64,000 nt of DNA from Dickeya poaceiphila (GTDB lineage Bacteria > Pseudomonadota > Gammaproteobacteria > Enterobacterales > Enterobacteriaceae). This document shows positions 28,400 through 36,465 of the stretch, in pieces. Where the stretch lies: positions 1,922,001 to 1,986,000 of the forward strand of contig NZ_CP042220.2 of assembly GCF_007858975.2 (NCBI RefSeq). Direction: 5' to 3'. The notes under the pieces were generated by a model. It was not told where the DNA came from and ran no database searches. It saw nothing but the letters and a program-made list of their open reading frames with translations. Each line of letters starts with the position of its first letter. The stretch's first letter is position 1. A program made the position numbers and the translations under genes.

Positions 28400-30508
28400 C
28401 TATTCCAATCGATTACCGGGGTCAGCCTTGTTGCGAAGGTCAATGTGGCCTGCGACGTTAATCGACAGGTAGGATTCCAGTTCGGTGAATGACAACACCG
28501 GCACGTGATGAAATTCGTCTTGCAGCAGAATACGCAGCGGACTGCGCAGGTCTTGCGCCACCAGAATGAGCGATGATGACGGAATTATCGCCGGGAATAT
28601 GTGGCGCAACTGGTTGTGTAACGTGGTGCTGTAGCGTGAAGGCAGTGCACGGAAGGTTTTACTTTGCGTCTGGAGTAACTCGTCACGTAGGAGTTCTTCG
28701 GTTTCCAGCGTCAGCAGCCAGGCGGTGAGTTGATTCCCCTGACTATACTGGCGGCAAATCTGGGTTTTTAGTTGCAACCGCACGTAGTCGGTGAGGGCGT
28801 TGATGTCGCGCTCATGCTGACCGATGTCGATCAGCGCTTGTGCGATCACCTGTATTGAACGCAGCGGCACCCGCTCCGATGCCAATCGTTGCAGCACGCT
28901 GGCGAAGCGCGATAGCGGCATGGTGCGCTGTAATTCATCCGCCAGTGTAGGGTGTTCATCTTCCAGCCAGACGAGGATCGATGTGGTTTCCTGCAGGCCA
29001 ATAAACTTTGCGCCGCTGCGATGAATGGCATTCTCCATGCGACTAAGGATTAGCGCGTTTGGACTCCAGGCATCCAGTTCCGGTTGTTGTAACAACGGGT
29101 GTTCTGGCGTCAGCCACAACAGGCCTTGTTCATCGCGGGCAGGCAGCCCGGCAATGATACTGGCGTCCTGCGTATCTTCCGGCAATTGTCTGCGTGGCAC
29201 GGCCAGCAACGGCACGCCGAAGCTGGCTCGCAACTGCGGAATTTCGTACACGCAGAAGCGGAACTCATCTTCCGGCACGTTGGCGTTGAACTCAATATCG
29301 AACGATGGCAGCGTAAAGCCAAATTGATACATCAGTTGGTGGCGCAGGTGGAGAATATCCTGTACCAGCACCGCTACCGCCTCCGAACCCTGCCATACGG
29401 TATGGAACTGCAACAGGTAGGCACGCGCCGGGTTAAAACGGCGTAGATCCTGAGTGCCGTGTGGTTCGGCGGGCTGGTTATTGCTCGCCTGCCGTGAATT
29501 CTGTAATTGATTCGATTTTTCCCACCACATCTGGAACATGCCGTTGCTGAACAAAGCCAGGCTGATGAGCAGTAGCATCAGTGCGGGTATGCCGGGTAAC
29601 AGTGCGGCCATCAGAGCACCCAGCGATAAGATAATCCACGTTTTAGGCTGGTGGGCCAGTTGCCTGATGAGTTCACGGCCAATGTTGAACGTTGTTTTCT
29701 GTCTGTCGGCTGCGGCATAGATGATGATAAGCCCCGCGGTTAGTGACGTCAGCAGCGCCGAAATCTGTACGATCAGACCTTCGCCGATGGTCAGCGCCAG
29801 AGAGATGTGTAGGGCATGACCAGCAGCCATGCCGTGTTGCAGTACATCGAGGGTGAAACCACCCATGATGTTGATGAATATGATCGCCAGACCGACAATC
29901 GCTTCTCCTTTAACGAGCTTCATCGCCCCTCTCATCGCACCAAACAGTTGGCTCTCATTACCGATGCTTTGCCGCCGCTGACCCGTTTGTTGGGAGCCGA
30001 ACAGCCCGGAGTGCACGCCGCTGTCGATATACATTGGCGTGCCGGAGGTTTCATCCAGCATCAAGCGTGCCGCCATTTCCGCTACATGATCCGACCTTTT
30101 GGTAATGACCAGAAAGTTCACTAGCGTCAGAATCAGAAAGAGCAGCAGACCGACTGTCAGGCTATCGCGTACTGCAATATGACCCACGGCTTTTACCATC
30201 TGACCCGCGTCCTGTTGCAGCAGGATATGGCGGGTGATGGCGATGGACAGTGACAGCCGAAACAAGGTGGTCAGCAGTACCAGTGCCGGGAATATGGCGA
30301 AAGCCAACGGTTTGGCGAGGTAGATTGCCAGTCCGGCCAGCAGTAACGACATAACCATGTTAAGTGCAATCAGCATGTCGGTCAGGCTGGCCGACAGGGG
30401 AAAGAGCATCATGAGCATGATCGCTATGACAATCACGATACCTGCCGCCTCGGCGCGCTGCATGGCATTTATGATAAAGCGGTTAAGCCAGGTAATGAGT
30501 ACAGCCAT
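28400..30508 (-). CDS. hrcV: Diverged type III secretion export gate HrcV (SctV/FHIPEP)
   Basis: The product has 702 residues with the FHIPEP architecture: about eight membrane spans to residue 330, a linker and a large cytoplasmic domain. In working systems it forms the nonameric export gate. The frame is open, but conserved positions have changed. The loop normally LDxMPGKQMAID is LDETSGTPMYID (151-162). MDGAMKFVKGDA is MRGAMKLVKGEA (192-203), so the invariant Asp known to matter in FlhA (Asp208) is Glu and the preceding Asp is Arg. TIGDGLVAQIPAL is TIGEGLIVQISAL (240-252). None of the usual downstream genes (hrpQ, hrcN, hrcQ-U) follow. It is probably a relic under relaxed selection. Confidence 0.85.
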   Translation of the reverse strand: MAVLITWLNRFIINAMQRAEAAGIVIVIAIMLMMLFPLSASLTDMLIALNMVMSLLLAGLAIYLAKPLAFAIFPALVLLTTLFRLSLSIAITRHILLQQDAGQMVKAVGHIAVRDSLTVGLLLFLILTLVNFLVITKRSDHVAEMAARLMLDETSGTPMYIDSGVHSGLFGSQQTGQRRQSIGNESQLFGAMRGAMKLVKGEAIVGLAIIFINIMGGFTLDVLQHGMAAGHALHISLALTIGEGLIVQISALLTSLTAGLIIIYAAADRQKTTFNIGRELIRQLAHQPKTWIILSLGALMAALLPGIPALMLLLISLALFSNGMFQMWWEKSNQLQNSRQASNNQPAEPHGTQDLRRFNPARAYLLQFHTVWQGSEAVAVLVQDILHLRHQLMYQFGFTLPSFDIEFNANVPEDEFRFCVYEIPQLRASFGVPLLAVPRRQLPEDTQDASIIAGLPARDEQGLLWLTPEHPLLQQPELDAWSPNALILSRMENAIHRSGAKFIGLQETTSILVWLEDEHPTLADELQRTMPLSRFASVLQRLASERVPLRSIQVIAQALIDIGQHERDINALTDYVRLQLKTQICRQYSQGNQLTAWLLTLETEELLRDELLQTQSKTFRALPSRYSTTLHNQLRHIFPAIIPSSSLILVAQDLRSPLRILLQDEFHHVPVLSFTELESYLSINVAGHIDLRNKADPGNRLE

Positions 30509-30511
30509 TGG

Positions 30512-30781
30512 TTACCTCTGATTCCTGGCTCGTTTGTTTATCGACCTGGTTTCATTCATCAACCTGGTTTCGTCCATCGATGTAGTTTTATACATTGACG
30601 TAGTTTTATACATTGATGCAGTTTTATCCATCAATGTAGCCTCAACCATTAATGCAGCTTCATCCAATGCAGCGTTATCGTTGGCGCTAAGATGGATCAA
30701 TCGTAGGGATTGTTTGATTGCGCTCAACGTGGTGTTGAGCGCAAAAGAAACATTGTTGAGTAAAATATCGTGTGAAATCAT
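30512..30781 (-). CDS. Small repeat-containing ORF in the hrpJ position
   Basis: The ORF has 89 residues, starts MISHDILLNNVSFALNTTLS and has AGGA about ten bases upstream of ATG at 30781. It stops 3 bp before hrcV. The second half is built from an 18-bp tandem repeat (30546-30671, about seven degenerate units such as GTAGTTTTATACATTGAC on the plus strand), giving hexapeptides of the TSMYKT type. In intact hrp clusters hrpJ, about 370 residues, occupies this position between the HrpL box and hrcV. I do not recognise the product. It may be what remains after hrpJ was deleted, or a newly formed small protein under HrpL control. Confidence 0.5.
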   Translation of the reverse strand: MISHDILLNNVSFALNTTLSAIKQSLRLIHLSANDNAALDEAALMVEATLMDKTASMYKTTSMYKTTSMDETRLMNETRSINKRARNQR

Positions 30782-30828
30782 GGTACTTGTCCTGCCTGAA
30801 GCATCCCGTTGCTTTAATCGTGTACGGT

Positions 30829-30856
30829 TATGTGGCATGACTTGGAAACGAGTTCC
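30829..30856 (-). promoter_or_regulatory. HrpL-dependent promoter (hrp box)
   Basis: On the minus strand the sequence reads GGAACT, a 15-base spacer, then CCACATA. This matches the hrp box consensus GGAACC-N15/16-CCACNNA with one change in the -35 element. It lies 48 bp upstream of the ATG at 30781 and points at the small ORF and hrcV, exactly where the hrpJ-operon promoter sits in complete clusters. It is the only hrp box I found in the locus. Confidence 0.75.
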
Positions 30857-31041
30857 CATTAAATGACGTAAGTCAGTAATAGATAAATGGTTGTTATTAT
30901 TTTTTAAGAAATCATTTGATTGATTCCTTATGCAAGAGTTTGCAATTCAGGCTGAGTTTTATCTGCAACAAGTGGCACGAAAACCCATTTCATTACTAAA
31001 TAAATCATTTAATAACATTAAGTTAATTGATTTTAATTGAC

Positions 31042-31057
31042 TGGTACGCCCTTTGCT
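31042..31057 (+). promoter_or_regulatory. Sigma-54 promoter of hrpL
   Basis: TGGTAC-GCCCT-TTGCT matches TGGCAC-N5-TTGCW with the invariant GG and GC in correct register. It lies 45 bp upstream of the hrpL start. hrpL is known to be activated by HrpS with RpoN, and the hrpS gene is 3.3 kb downstream. Confidence 0.8.
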
Positions 31058-31102
31058 CTCTCGGATGCGTCAATGCGTGCGTAACAATGGAAAGTTAATG
31101 AA

Positions 31103-31657
31103 ATGGAAACGATTACACTGAAACAAATAAAAACGTCTCAACCTCAAACGCCTGCCAATACTGTGAACTGGGAGCAAGTTTTTCGCCTGCATGGCAAGCG
31201 ATTGCAAAATTTCATTCGCAAGCGCGTATCGAACCGTGAGGATGTGGAAGATTTACAGCAGATGACCTATCTGGAGGTGCTGAAAAACCGTGAAAAGTTC
31301 GCTGGCACTTCACGCCCGGAAACCTGGGTATTTGGTATTGCTCTGAATTTGGTGCGCAACCACTTCAGGCAGGTCCGTCATCGTTTTCGTGAAATCAGCG
31401 ATGATACGCCCGAAGTGGCGGAAATCCTGTCGATGGACATCGATCTCTGTCGTATGACGGAGTGTGAACATGCGCTAAGCCGTACGCTGACAGCCAGTGC
31501 GCACCTGCCAGAGGAAACGCGTAAAATATTAATGATGCTGTTGGATGCGGATATCAGTTACCAGGATATCGCCGATCAGCTCAACATTCCTATTGGCACT
31601 GTACGTTCGCGTCTCTCCCGCGCCAGGGGGTATCTAAGACAAGTCATTGATGTATAA
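31103..31657 (+). CDS. hrpL: ECF sigma factor HrpL
   Basis: The product has 184 residues. Region 2 (RVSNREDVEDLQQMTYLEVL, then TWVFGIALNLVRNHFRQ, residues 40-95) and region 4 (ISYQDIADQLNIPIGTVRSR, residues 150-172) are complete, and the length is normal for HrpL. HrpL directs RNA polymerase to hrp boxes before type III secretion operons. It looks functional and has a readable sigma-54 promoter, although nearly all its usual target operons are missing here. Targets elsewhere in the genome could explain its preservation. Confidence 0.92.
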   Translation: METITLKQIKTSQPQTPANTVNWEQVFRLHGKRLQNFIRKRVSNREDVEDLQQMTYLEVLKNREKFAGTSRPETWVFGIALNLVRNHFRQVRHRFREISDDTPEVAEILSMDIDLCRMTECEHALSRTLTASAHLPEETRKILMMLLDADISYQDIADQLNIPIGTVRSRLSRARGYLRQVIDV

Positions 31658-31914
31658 GATTAATCTCCGTGCGGTAACGGGCATGGGGTTCGCTTATTAT
31701 TGCCATGCCTTGTGAGGGCCTCTCCCCTGGGCTGATGGAGGTGAAGGAACCTGCCAGTCAGTATCAGGCTGCAAACCGCCACCGTGCGTCGTGGCTGGGC
31801 AGCCTAACCGGGCCGCAGGTCACTTTCCCCGAAGGTGCTCCCTGCGGCTTTCCTTTCGCTGTCGGTTCCCGGTTTTCGGGAGCTGACAGGCTTAGCGATA
31901 GCAAGGAGATGGCC

Positions 31915-33378
31915 ATGTTATATACCCCTACTTCCCCACAACCCTACCATCTGGATGATGTACCGCCGCTGGCGCTGGTGGATTTCGCTTTTAGCCGGAT
32001 CAAGGATGCCATTTATATTGTCAACGATGTGGCGCAGTTTTGTTATGTGAATGACGAAGCTTGCCGCATGTTGGGCTACAGTCGCCGTGAATTTCGTCGT
32101 ATGCGGGTGCAGGACATAACGCCCGACTGGAAAAAAGAAGAGACGAATCGTCACTGGTATGATCCGCATTGCGGGAAAAGTGAACTGACGGTTGAAACCC
32201 GGCATAAGACCCGTCTTGGCATCGTGTTACCGGTAGAAGTCAGTGTGAATCATTTCCTGCATAAAAGACGAAAATACAGTATGTGCGTAGTCAGGGATAT
32301 TCGGGAACGCCAACATATCGAACAATTAGCCTATGCCCGCGAGCAGGAGTTCAGGACGCTGGCGGAAAATATACCGGCTCTAATCATACGCTTTGATCCA
32401 CAGCTCAATTGCCTGTATGCCAACCCTGCCACATTGGCGTACCTGCGTTTTACCGCTGAGCAGGTGTATGGGCGTCAACTGACGGATTTACTGCCGCACT
32501 CCCGCTGTGTTGTGCACATTCTTCAGCGGGTACAACAGGTGGCAGACTCGAAAAAGAGCATTGAAGATGAGCTGGAGGAAGAGAGCGACGCGGCAGCGAT
32601 GCATCACCGGAGGAGTTATCATCTCCGCTGTGTACCGGAATTTGACCAGAACGGTAGCCTGACGTCGATCCTCGCTGTTGGGCACGATATCACGGTCATT
32701 CGCTATACTGAAAAAAAGCGTGAGGACGCTCAAATGCGTTTGCTGGCGCGTCAGCGTGAACTCTCTCGTGAAGAAGAACGTAAACACATCGCCAGAGAGA
32801 TCCATGACGAGTTGGGACAGCTCCTGACATCAATGCGTATGAGCCTGTCGCTGATGTGTATGCAGTTCACCCGTGACAACCCGCCAACGCTAACGCAACT
32901 ACAGAACCTGATGGCGTTGTCCGATAAGACCATTCAGGTGGTGCGACAGGTGGCCACCCGGTTACGCCCCAATGTGCTGAATATGGGGTTAACGCCGGCG
33001 CTGGAATGGCTGCGCGATGACTTTATCCGGCAATACGGCTGCCCGTGCCTGCTGCGAACACCCGCGTCGGAAGTGGTGCTGAATGACGAATGCGCTACGG
33101 CGGCATTCCGGGTAGTACAAGAGTCGCTCACCAATATTGCCCGTTATGCCGAAGCGACACAGGTCGTGATTGCCCTGGAAAACCGCGAAGGCGTGATCGT
33201 GCTGAGCGTGTGCGACAACGGTAAAGGATTTGACACCCAAAACGGTAAACCTCATACCTTTGGCCTGATGAGCATGAAAGAGCGGGGTCGAATGCTGGGC
33301 GGTGAAGTAATAATAGAAAGCCAGCCGGGAGCCGGTACGCTGGTTCGGCTGACGTTTCCGCAGGAGACTGCTGCGTAG
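31915..33378 (+). CDS. hrpX: Cytoplasmic PAS sensor histidine kinase HrpX
   Basis: The product has 487 residues. Two PAS domains (about 25-145 and 155-270) precede a HisKA_3 domain with phospho-acceptor His in HIAREIHDELGQ (near residue 295). The ATP-binding domain follows, with VVQESLTNIARYAEA (N box), CDNGKGFD and GAGTLVRLTFP. There are no membrane spans, so it senses an internal cue. I chose ATG at 31915, six bases after AAGGAG; ATG at 31909 abuts that site, and the frame is open back to 31705 without domain support. With HrpY it forms the two-component pair that raises hrpS expression. The 257-bp gap before it presumably holds its own promoter. Confidence 0.9.
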   Translation: MLYTPTSPQPYHLDDVPPLALVDFAFSRIKDAIYIVNDVAQFCYVNDEACRMLGYSRREFRRMRVQDITPDWKKEETNRHWYDPHCGKSELTVETRHKTRLGIVLPVEVSVNHFLHKRRKYSMCVVRDIRERQHIEQLAYAREQEFRTLAENIPALIIRFDPQLNCLYANPATLAYLRFTAEQVYGRQLTDLLPHSRCVVHILQRVQQVADSKKSIEDELEEESDAAAMHHRRSYHLRCVPEFDQNGSLTSILAVGHDITVIRYTEKKREDAQMRLLARQRELSREEERKHIAREIHDELGQLLTSMRMSLSLMCMQFTRDNPPTLTQLQNLMALSDKTIQVVRQVATRLRPNVLNMGLTPALEWLRDDFIRQYGCPCLLRTPASEVVLNDECATAAFRVVQESLTNIARYAEATQVVIALENREGVIVLSVCDNGKGFDTQNGKPHTFGLMSMKERGRMLGGEVIIESQPGAGTLVRLTFPQETAA

Positions 33379-33410
33379 AATAGTTTTCTATGGAGAGTAT
33401 AAAAACACGA

Positions 33411-34052
33411 ATGGACAGACTAATAAAACTGATGATCGCCGACGATCATGTGATTATGCGCGAAGGATTAAAGCAAATCTTTTCATTAGACGAAAATCTG
33501 GAGGTGGTGGCTGAAGCGGGTACCGGTTCGCAGGTGCTGGCGCAACTTAGGGAGCATCAGATCGATTTATTGCTGCTGGACATGAGTATGCCGGGTATTT
33601 GCGGCGAAGAGCTGATTATGCGTATCGTGGCGCAGTATCCGCGTTTGCCCATTCTGGTGTTGAGCATGTATAGCGAACCGCAAATCGCCCTGCGGGTGCT
33701 GAAAAGTGGGGCGCTTGGCTATATTGCCAAAGATAAGGACCCGGAAGCGTTATTGTCGGCTATTCGACGGGTGGCGCAGGGAGGGCGCTACATTGACCAC
33801 AATATTGCCGAGCAGATTGTGTTTGCAGATTGCCAGACCCGTGGCGGCGGTCGTCGTGAACTGCTGACCTCACGGGAACACCAAATCATGGTGATGCTGG
33901 CTCAGGGATTAGGGGTCAACACCATTGCTGAAACACTGGCCATCAGCAATAAAACCGTTAGCACCCATAAATCGCGGTTAATGGAGAAAATGCAGTTCAC
34001 TACGAATGCCGACATTGTGAAGTATGCACTAAGCCAGCGTTTAATCGCCTGA
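33411..34052 (+). CDS. hrpY: NarL-type response regulator HrpY
   Basis: The product has 213 residues from ATG at 33411; ATG at 33390 would add seven. The receiver domain has IADDHVIMREGLKQIF, the phospho-acceptor in LLLLDMSMPG (near Asp56) and the Lys in GYIAKDKDPEAL. The LuxR-type helix-turn-helix is REHQIMVMLAQGLGVNTIAE, then LAISNKTVSTHKSRLMEKM. All catalytic residues are present. It starts 32 bp after hrpX on the same strand, as in Dickeya and Erwinia hrp clusters. Confidence 0.92.
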   Translation: MDRLIKLMIADDHVIMREGLKQIFSLDENLEVVAEAGTGSQVLAQLREHQIDLLLLDMSMPGICGEELIMRIVAQYPRLPILVLSMYSEPQIALRVLKSGALGYIAKDKDPEALLSAIRRVAQGGRYIDHNIAEQIVFADCQTRGGGRRELLTSREHQIMVMLAQGLGVNTIAETLAISNKTVSTHKSRLMEKMQFTTNADIVKYALSQRLIA

Positions 34053-34446
34053 TTAATCGATTGTTGTCCGCCCTCTGTCATGACCTTGCGTCAATACCAT
34101 GCCATGACGGAGGGGGACTCCCTCACCTTTCATTACCGGCATTATTACCCACATCATCGTACCTGTTGGTGCAGGGAGTAGGATTATTCCTACTTTTTGC
34201 TCTGAAATTCCTACTATAACTTCAGCGGTTGGCTGATGGTTTGTTTGGCTGTTGGCAGTAATGCTTACGCACACCATCAATGCGTTGTTAAAACGCTCAA
34301 ATTTATCGCAATTGACCGTTACGACATCGTCAAAATGACGGTGATGGGTGTCAAATCAGGGTCGTTGCCAACATTTTGCTCGGTTCTGTATAGGTTATGC
34401 CCTGACAGTTTGAGAATGGAATACAGAAAAAAGTACAGGAGTTGTC
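34053..34446. other. Gap between hrpY and hrpS
   Basis: These 394 bp should hold the hrpS promoter, which phosphorylated HrpY activates in relatives. I see an imperfect hairpin near 34108-34123 (GAGGGGGACTCCCTC) but no T run and no sigma-54 site. No gene is visible. Confidence 0.5.
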
Positions 34447-35430
34447 ATGACGATAAGGAATAACAATGAACCCTCGCAGTCACATCATTGTGTCTCCCAT
34501 GAGTCCTTGTTAACCCTTCCGCAGGAAGCGGAAGATATACACGGATCGCTATCTTCTCTCATCCACACTATCGCCCCCCTTAATGTTGATATCGTACTGG
34601 AGGGTGAAACCGGCACCGGCAAAGATACGCTGGCGAGCCGCATTCATCAGCTTTCCGGTTGCGCCGGCCCGCTGGTGGCGGTGAACTGTGCCGCTGTACC
34701 GGAAACGCTGGCAGAAAGTGAGTTGTTTGGCGTGGTATCCGGGGCTTATACCGGCGCCAGCCGCTCCCGCGCCGGGTATCTTGAAACCGCTGATAAAGGC
34801 ATTCTGTTTTTGGATGAAATAGACAGTATGCCGCTGACGCTACAGGCCAAATTGCTGCGGGTGTTGGAAAGTCGCGGTATCGAACGTTTAGGCAGTACTC
34901 AATTTAAACCGGTGGATATGCGGGTGATTGTCGCTACACAAACGCCGTTGCGAAAATTGGTGGAAGAGGGGCGTTTTCGGCGTGATCTCTACTTCCGACT
35001 GGACACGGTAAAAATTCAGTTGCCGACGTTACGTTCGCGTACGGAGATCATTCTGCCGTTATTTCAGCGCTTTTTGCATGAAGCCGCCGCCCGCCTGAAA
35101 CGACCATTGCCGAAGGTATCCGCGACCATTCAGGAACAACTATTGATGCATAGCTGGCCTGGCAACATTCGTGAACTCAAAGCCGCTGCCGAACGCTGGG
35201 TGCTGGGATTGTCGCCCGTGCCAATGGCGGTTGATGGTGGTGAAACAGAAAGCGATGCGCCGCTGACATCGCTGAAGATGCGGTTGCGCCGCATTGAGCG
35301 CTTCCTGATTCAGGATGCGTTGCAGCGTAACGATCATTGTATCGATACGGTGGTCAATGAACTGGGGATTCCCAAACGTACGCTTTATCATCGCATCAAG
35401 TTGCTGAATGTGGCGGCGCGCGGGCTGTAA
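34447..35430 (+). CDS. hrpS: Sigma-54 enhancer-binding protein HrpS
   Basis: The product has 327 residues. It is a bare AAA+ activator with no N-terminal receiver domain, as usual for HrpS. Walker A is GETGTGKDTLA, the sigma-54 contact loop is GAYTGA (GAFTGA in most members), Walker B is GILFLDEID and the arginine-finger region is FRRDLYFRLD. A C-terminal Fis-type helix (DTVVNELGIPKRTLYHRIKL) binds DNA. It activates hrpL from the sigma-54 promoter at 31042. All key residues are intact. Confidence 0.93.
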   Translation: MTIRNNNEPSQSHHCVSHESLLTLPQEAEDIHGSLSSLIHTIAPLNVDIVLEGETGTGKDTLASRIHQLSGCAGPLVAVNCAAVPETLAESELFGVVSGAYTGASRSRAGYLETADKGILFLDEIDSMPLTLQAKLLRVLESRGIERLGSTQFKPVDMRVIVATQTPLRKLVEEGRFRRDLYFRLDTVKIQLPTLRSRTEIILPLFQRFLHEAAARLKRPLPKVSATIQEQLLMHSWPGNIRELKAAAERWVLGLSPVPMAVDGGETESDAPLTSLKMRLRRIERFLIQDALQRNDHCIDTVVNELGIPKRTLYHRIKLLNVAARGL

Positions 35431-35808
35431 TTTATCGAATGGTGTGTTATTGCCGACGAATTGTTTGTTATTACCAGGGAAAAGTGAATATCTTCCGTCA
35501 TGGCCTTACGCCACTTCTGGCTGATATTTATCAAAGAAGAAAGGATGCATGATGGCAGCCATTTGCGCGAATTGGCTTCAGGGATTTAACGTGTGCGGTC
35601 TGAAAACAGTTGCCTTAAAACAGTTGCCTTAAAACATTGCCCGTTGGCGATATTGCCAGCCTGTGTGGCGCTCATGCGTTGACAAAGGAGTGAAAGGCGT
35701 GAATAGCCGTGAATTGTAAGCCAGTATTGGCACAAAATAGTTTACTAACTAAACTATTTAGCGGTAAGTTATCAATTCTGAACATTATCGATATCAGGGA
35801 GTGAGAGC
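35431..35808. other. Gap where the hrpA-hrcJ-hrpD genes are missing
   Basis: In complete clusters hrpS is followed by hrpA, hrpB, hrcJ, hrpD and hrpE. Here only 378 bp separate hrpS from a shortened hrpE. A 14-bp tandem repeat (AAAACAGTTGCCTT at 35603 and 35617) lies inside. No hrp box and no pilin-like ORF is visible. Confidence 0.55.
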
Positions 35809-36240
35809 ATGTTGGGCAGACGGTGTTTAAAACTGGTGGCGGGTTTGGCTGTGCAGGAAGCAGAATTGATCCGGATTGGGCAATGTCAGGAATATCAGGA
35901 CCAGGCCGCCGTGGGTGAAAAATCCCGGCTACAGGTGGATGCAATGACTCAGGCTCTCAACATCGCCCCCAGGGCTGAATGCTATCCGGCACTGTTGCGT
36001 GAACTGCTGCGTACGCAGGGTGGAGAAGGGCGTGGCACGCTGTTTTGTCACCCTGAGCGTCAGGCTGATGTCTCCGCCTGGTTAGCCCAGCACAGCCACC
36101 TTGGCTGGACATTGAACAATGACAATGCCCTGGCACAGGATACCCTGAAACTGATCACCGAACAGGGCGTGATGACCCTGAGCTGGCAACGGGTGGTAAC
36201 ACATCGTCTGACGAAGACGGAAACGTTATCGTTAAATTGA
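35809..36240 (+). CDS. hrpE: Shortened HrpE (SctL-type stator) remnant
   Basis: The ORF has 143 residues. The C-terminal two thirds (ECYPALLRELLRTQGGEGRG, then TLFCHPERQADVSAWLAQHS and WTLNNDNALAQDTLKLITEQ) look like the conserved end of HrpE/SctL, which anchors the ATPase complex. The N-terminal MLGRRCLKLVAG also resembles the family start, but about 50-60 residues of the intervening coiled region seem to be missing compared with the usual length near 200. The other stalk genes, the ATPase gene and hrcC are absent. It is most likely a deletion derivative without function. The identification is from pattern recall and needs an alignment. Confidence 0.55.
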   Translation: MLGRRCLKLVAGLAVQEAELIRIGQCQEYQDQAAVGEKSRLQVDAMTQALNIAPRAECYPALLRELLRTQGGEGRGTLFCHPERQADVSAWLAQHSHLGWTLNNDNALAQDTLKLITEQGVMTLSWQRVVTHRLTKTETLSLN

Positions 36241-36465
36241 GTTGATTGATGATAGCGTGAGAAGCCTGCAATATATCGTTACTAAAGCATAACTAATACT
36301 ACCGATAACCTCAGTCAGTGACACTTATGTCACAGAATGTCTGTATCTTCCCGCATGTTGCTGCACTATTACTGTAAGAGTGTTGCACGATTCCATGGCT
36401 GTGCCCGACAACGATGCTTCGGGCCTGCCTTTGGCATATATCTATACTCTTAATGGAATAGTCAA

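Noticed and set aside
30534..30866. 110-codon plus-strand frame over the 18-bp repeats
   Set aside because: The hrp box and ribosome site favour the minus strand; this frame is a by-product of the repeat.
30973..30990. TGGCAC as an alternative sigma-54 site before hrpL
   Set aside because: No TTGC at the required distance; the site at 31042 fits better.
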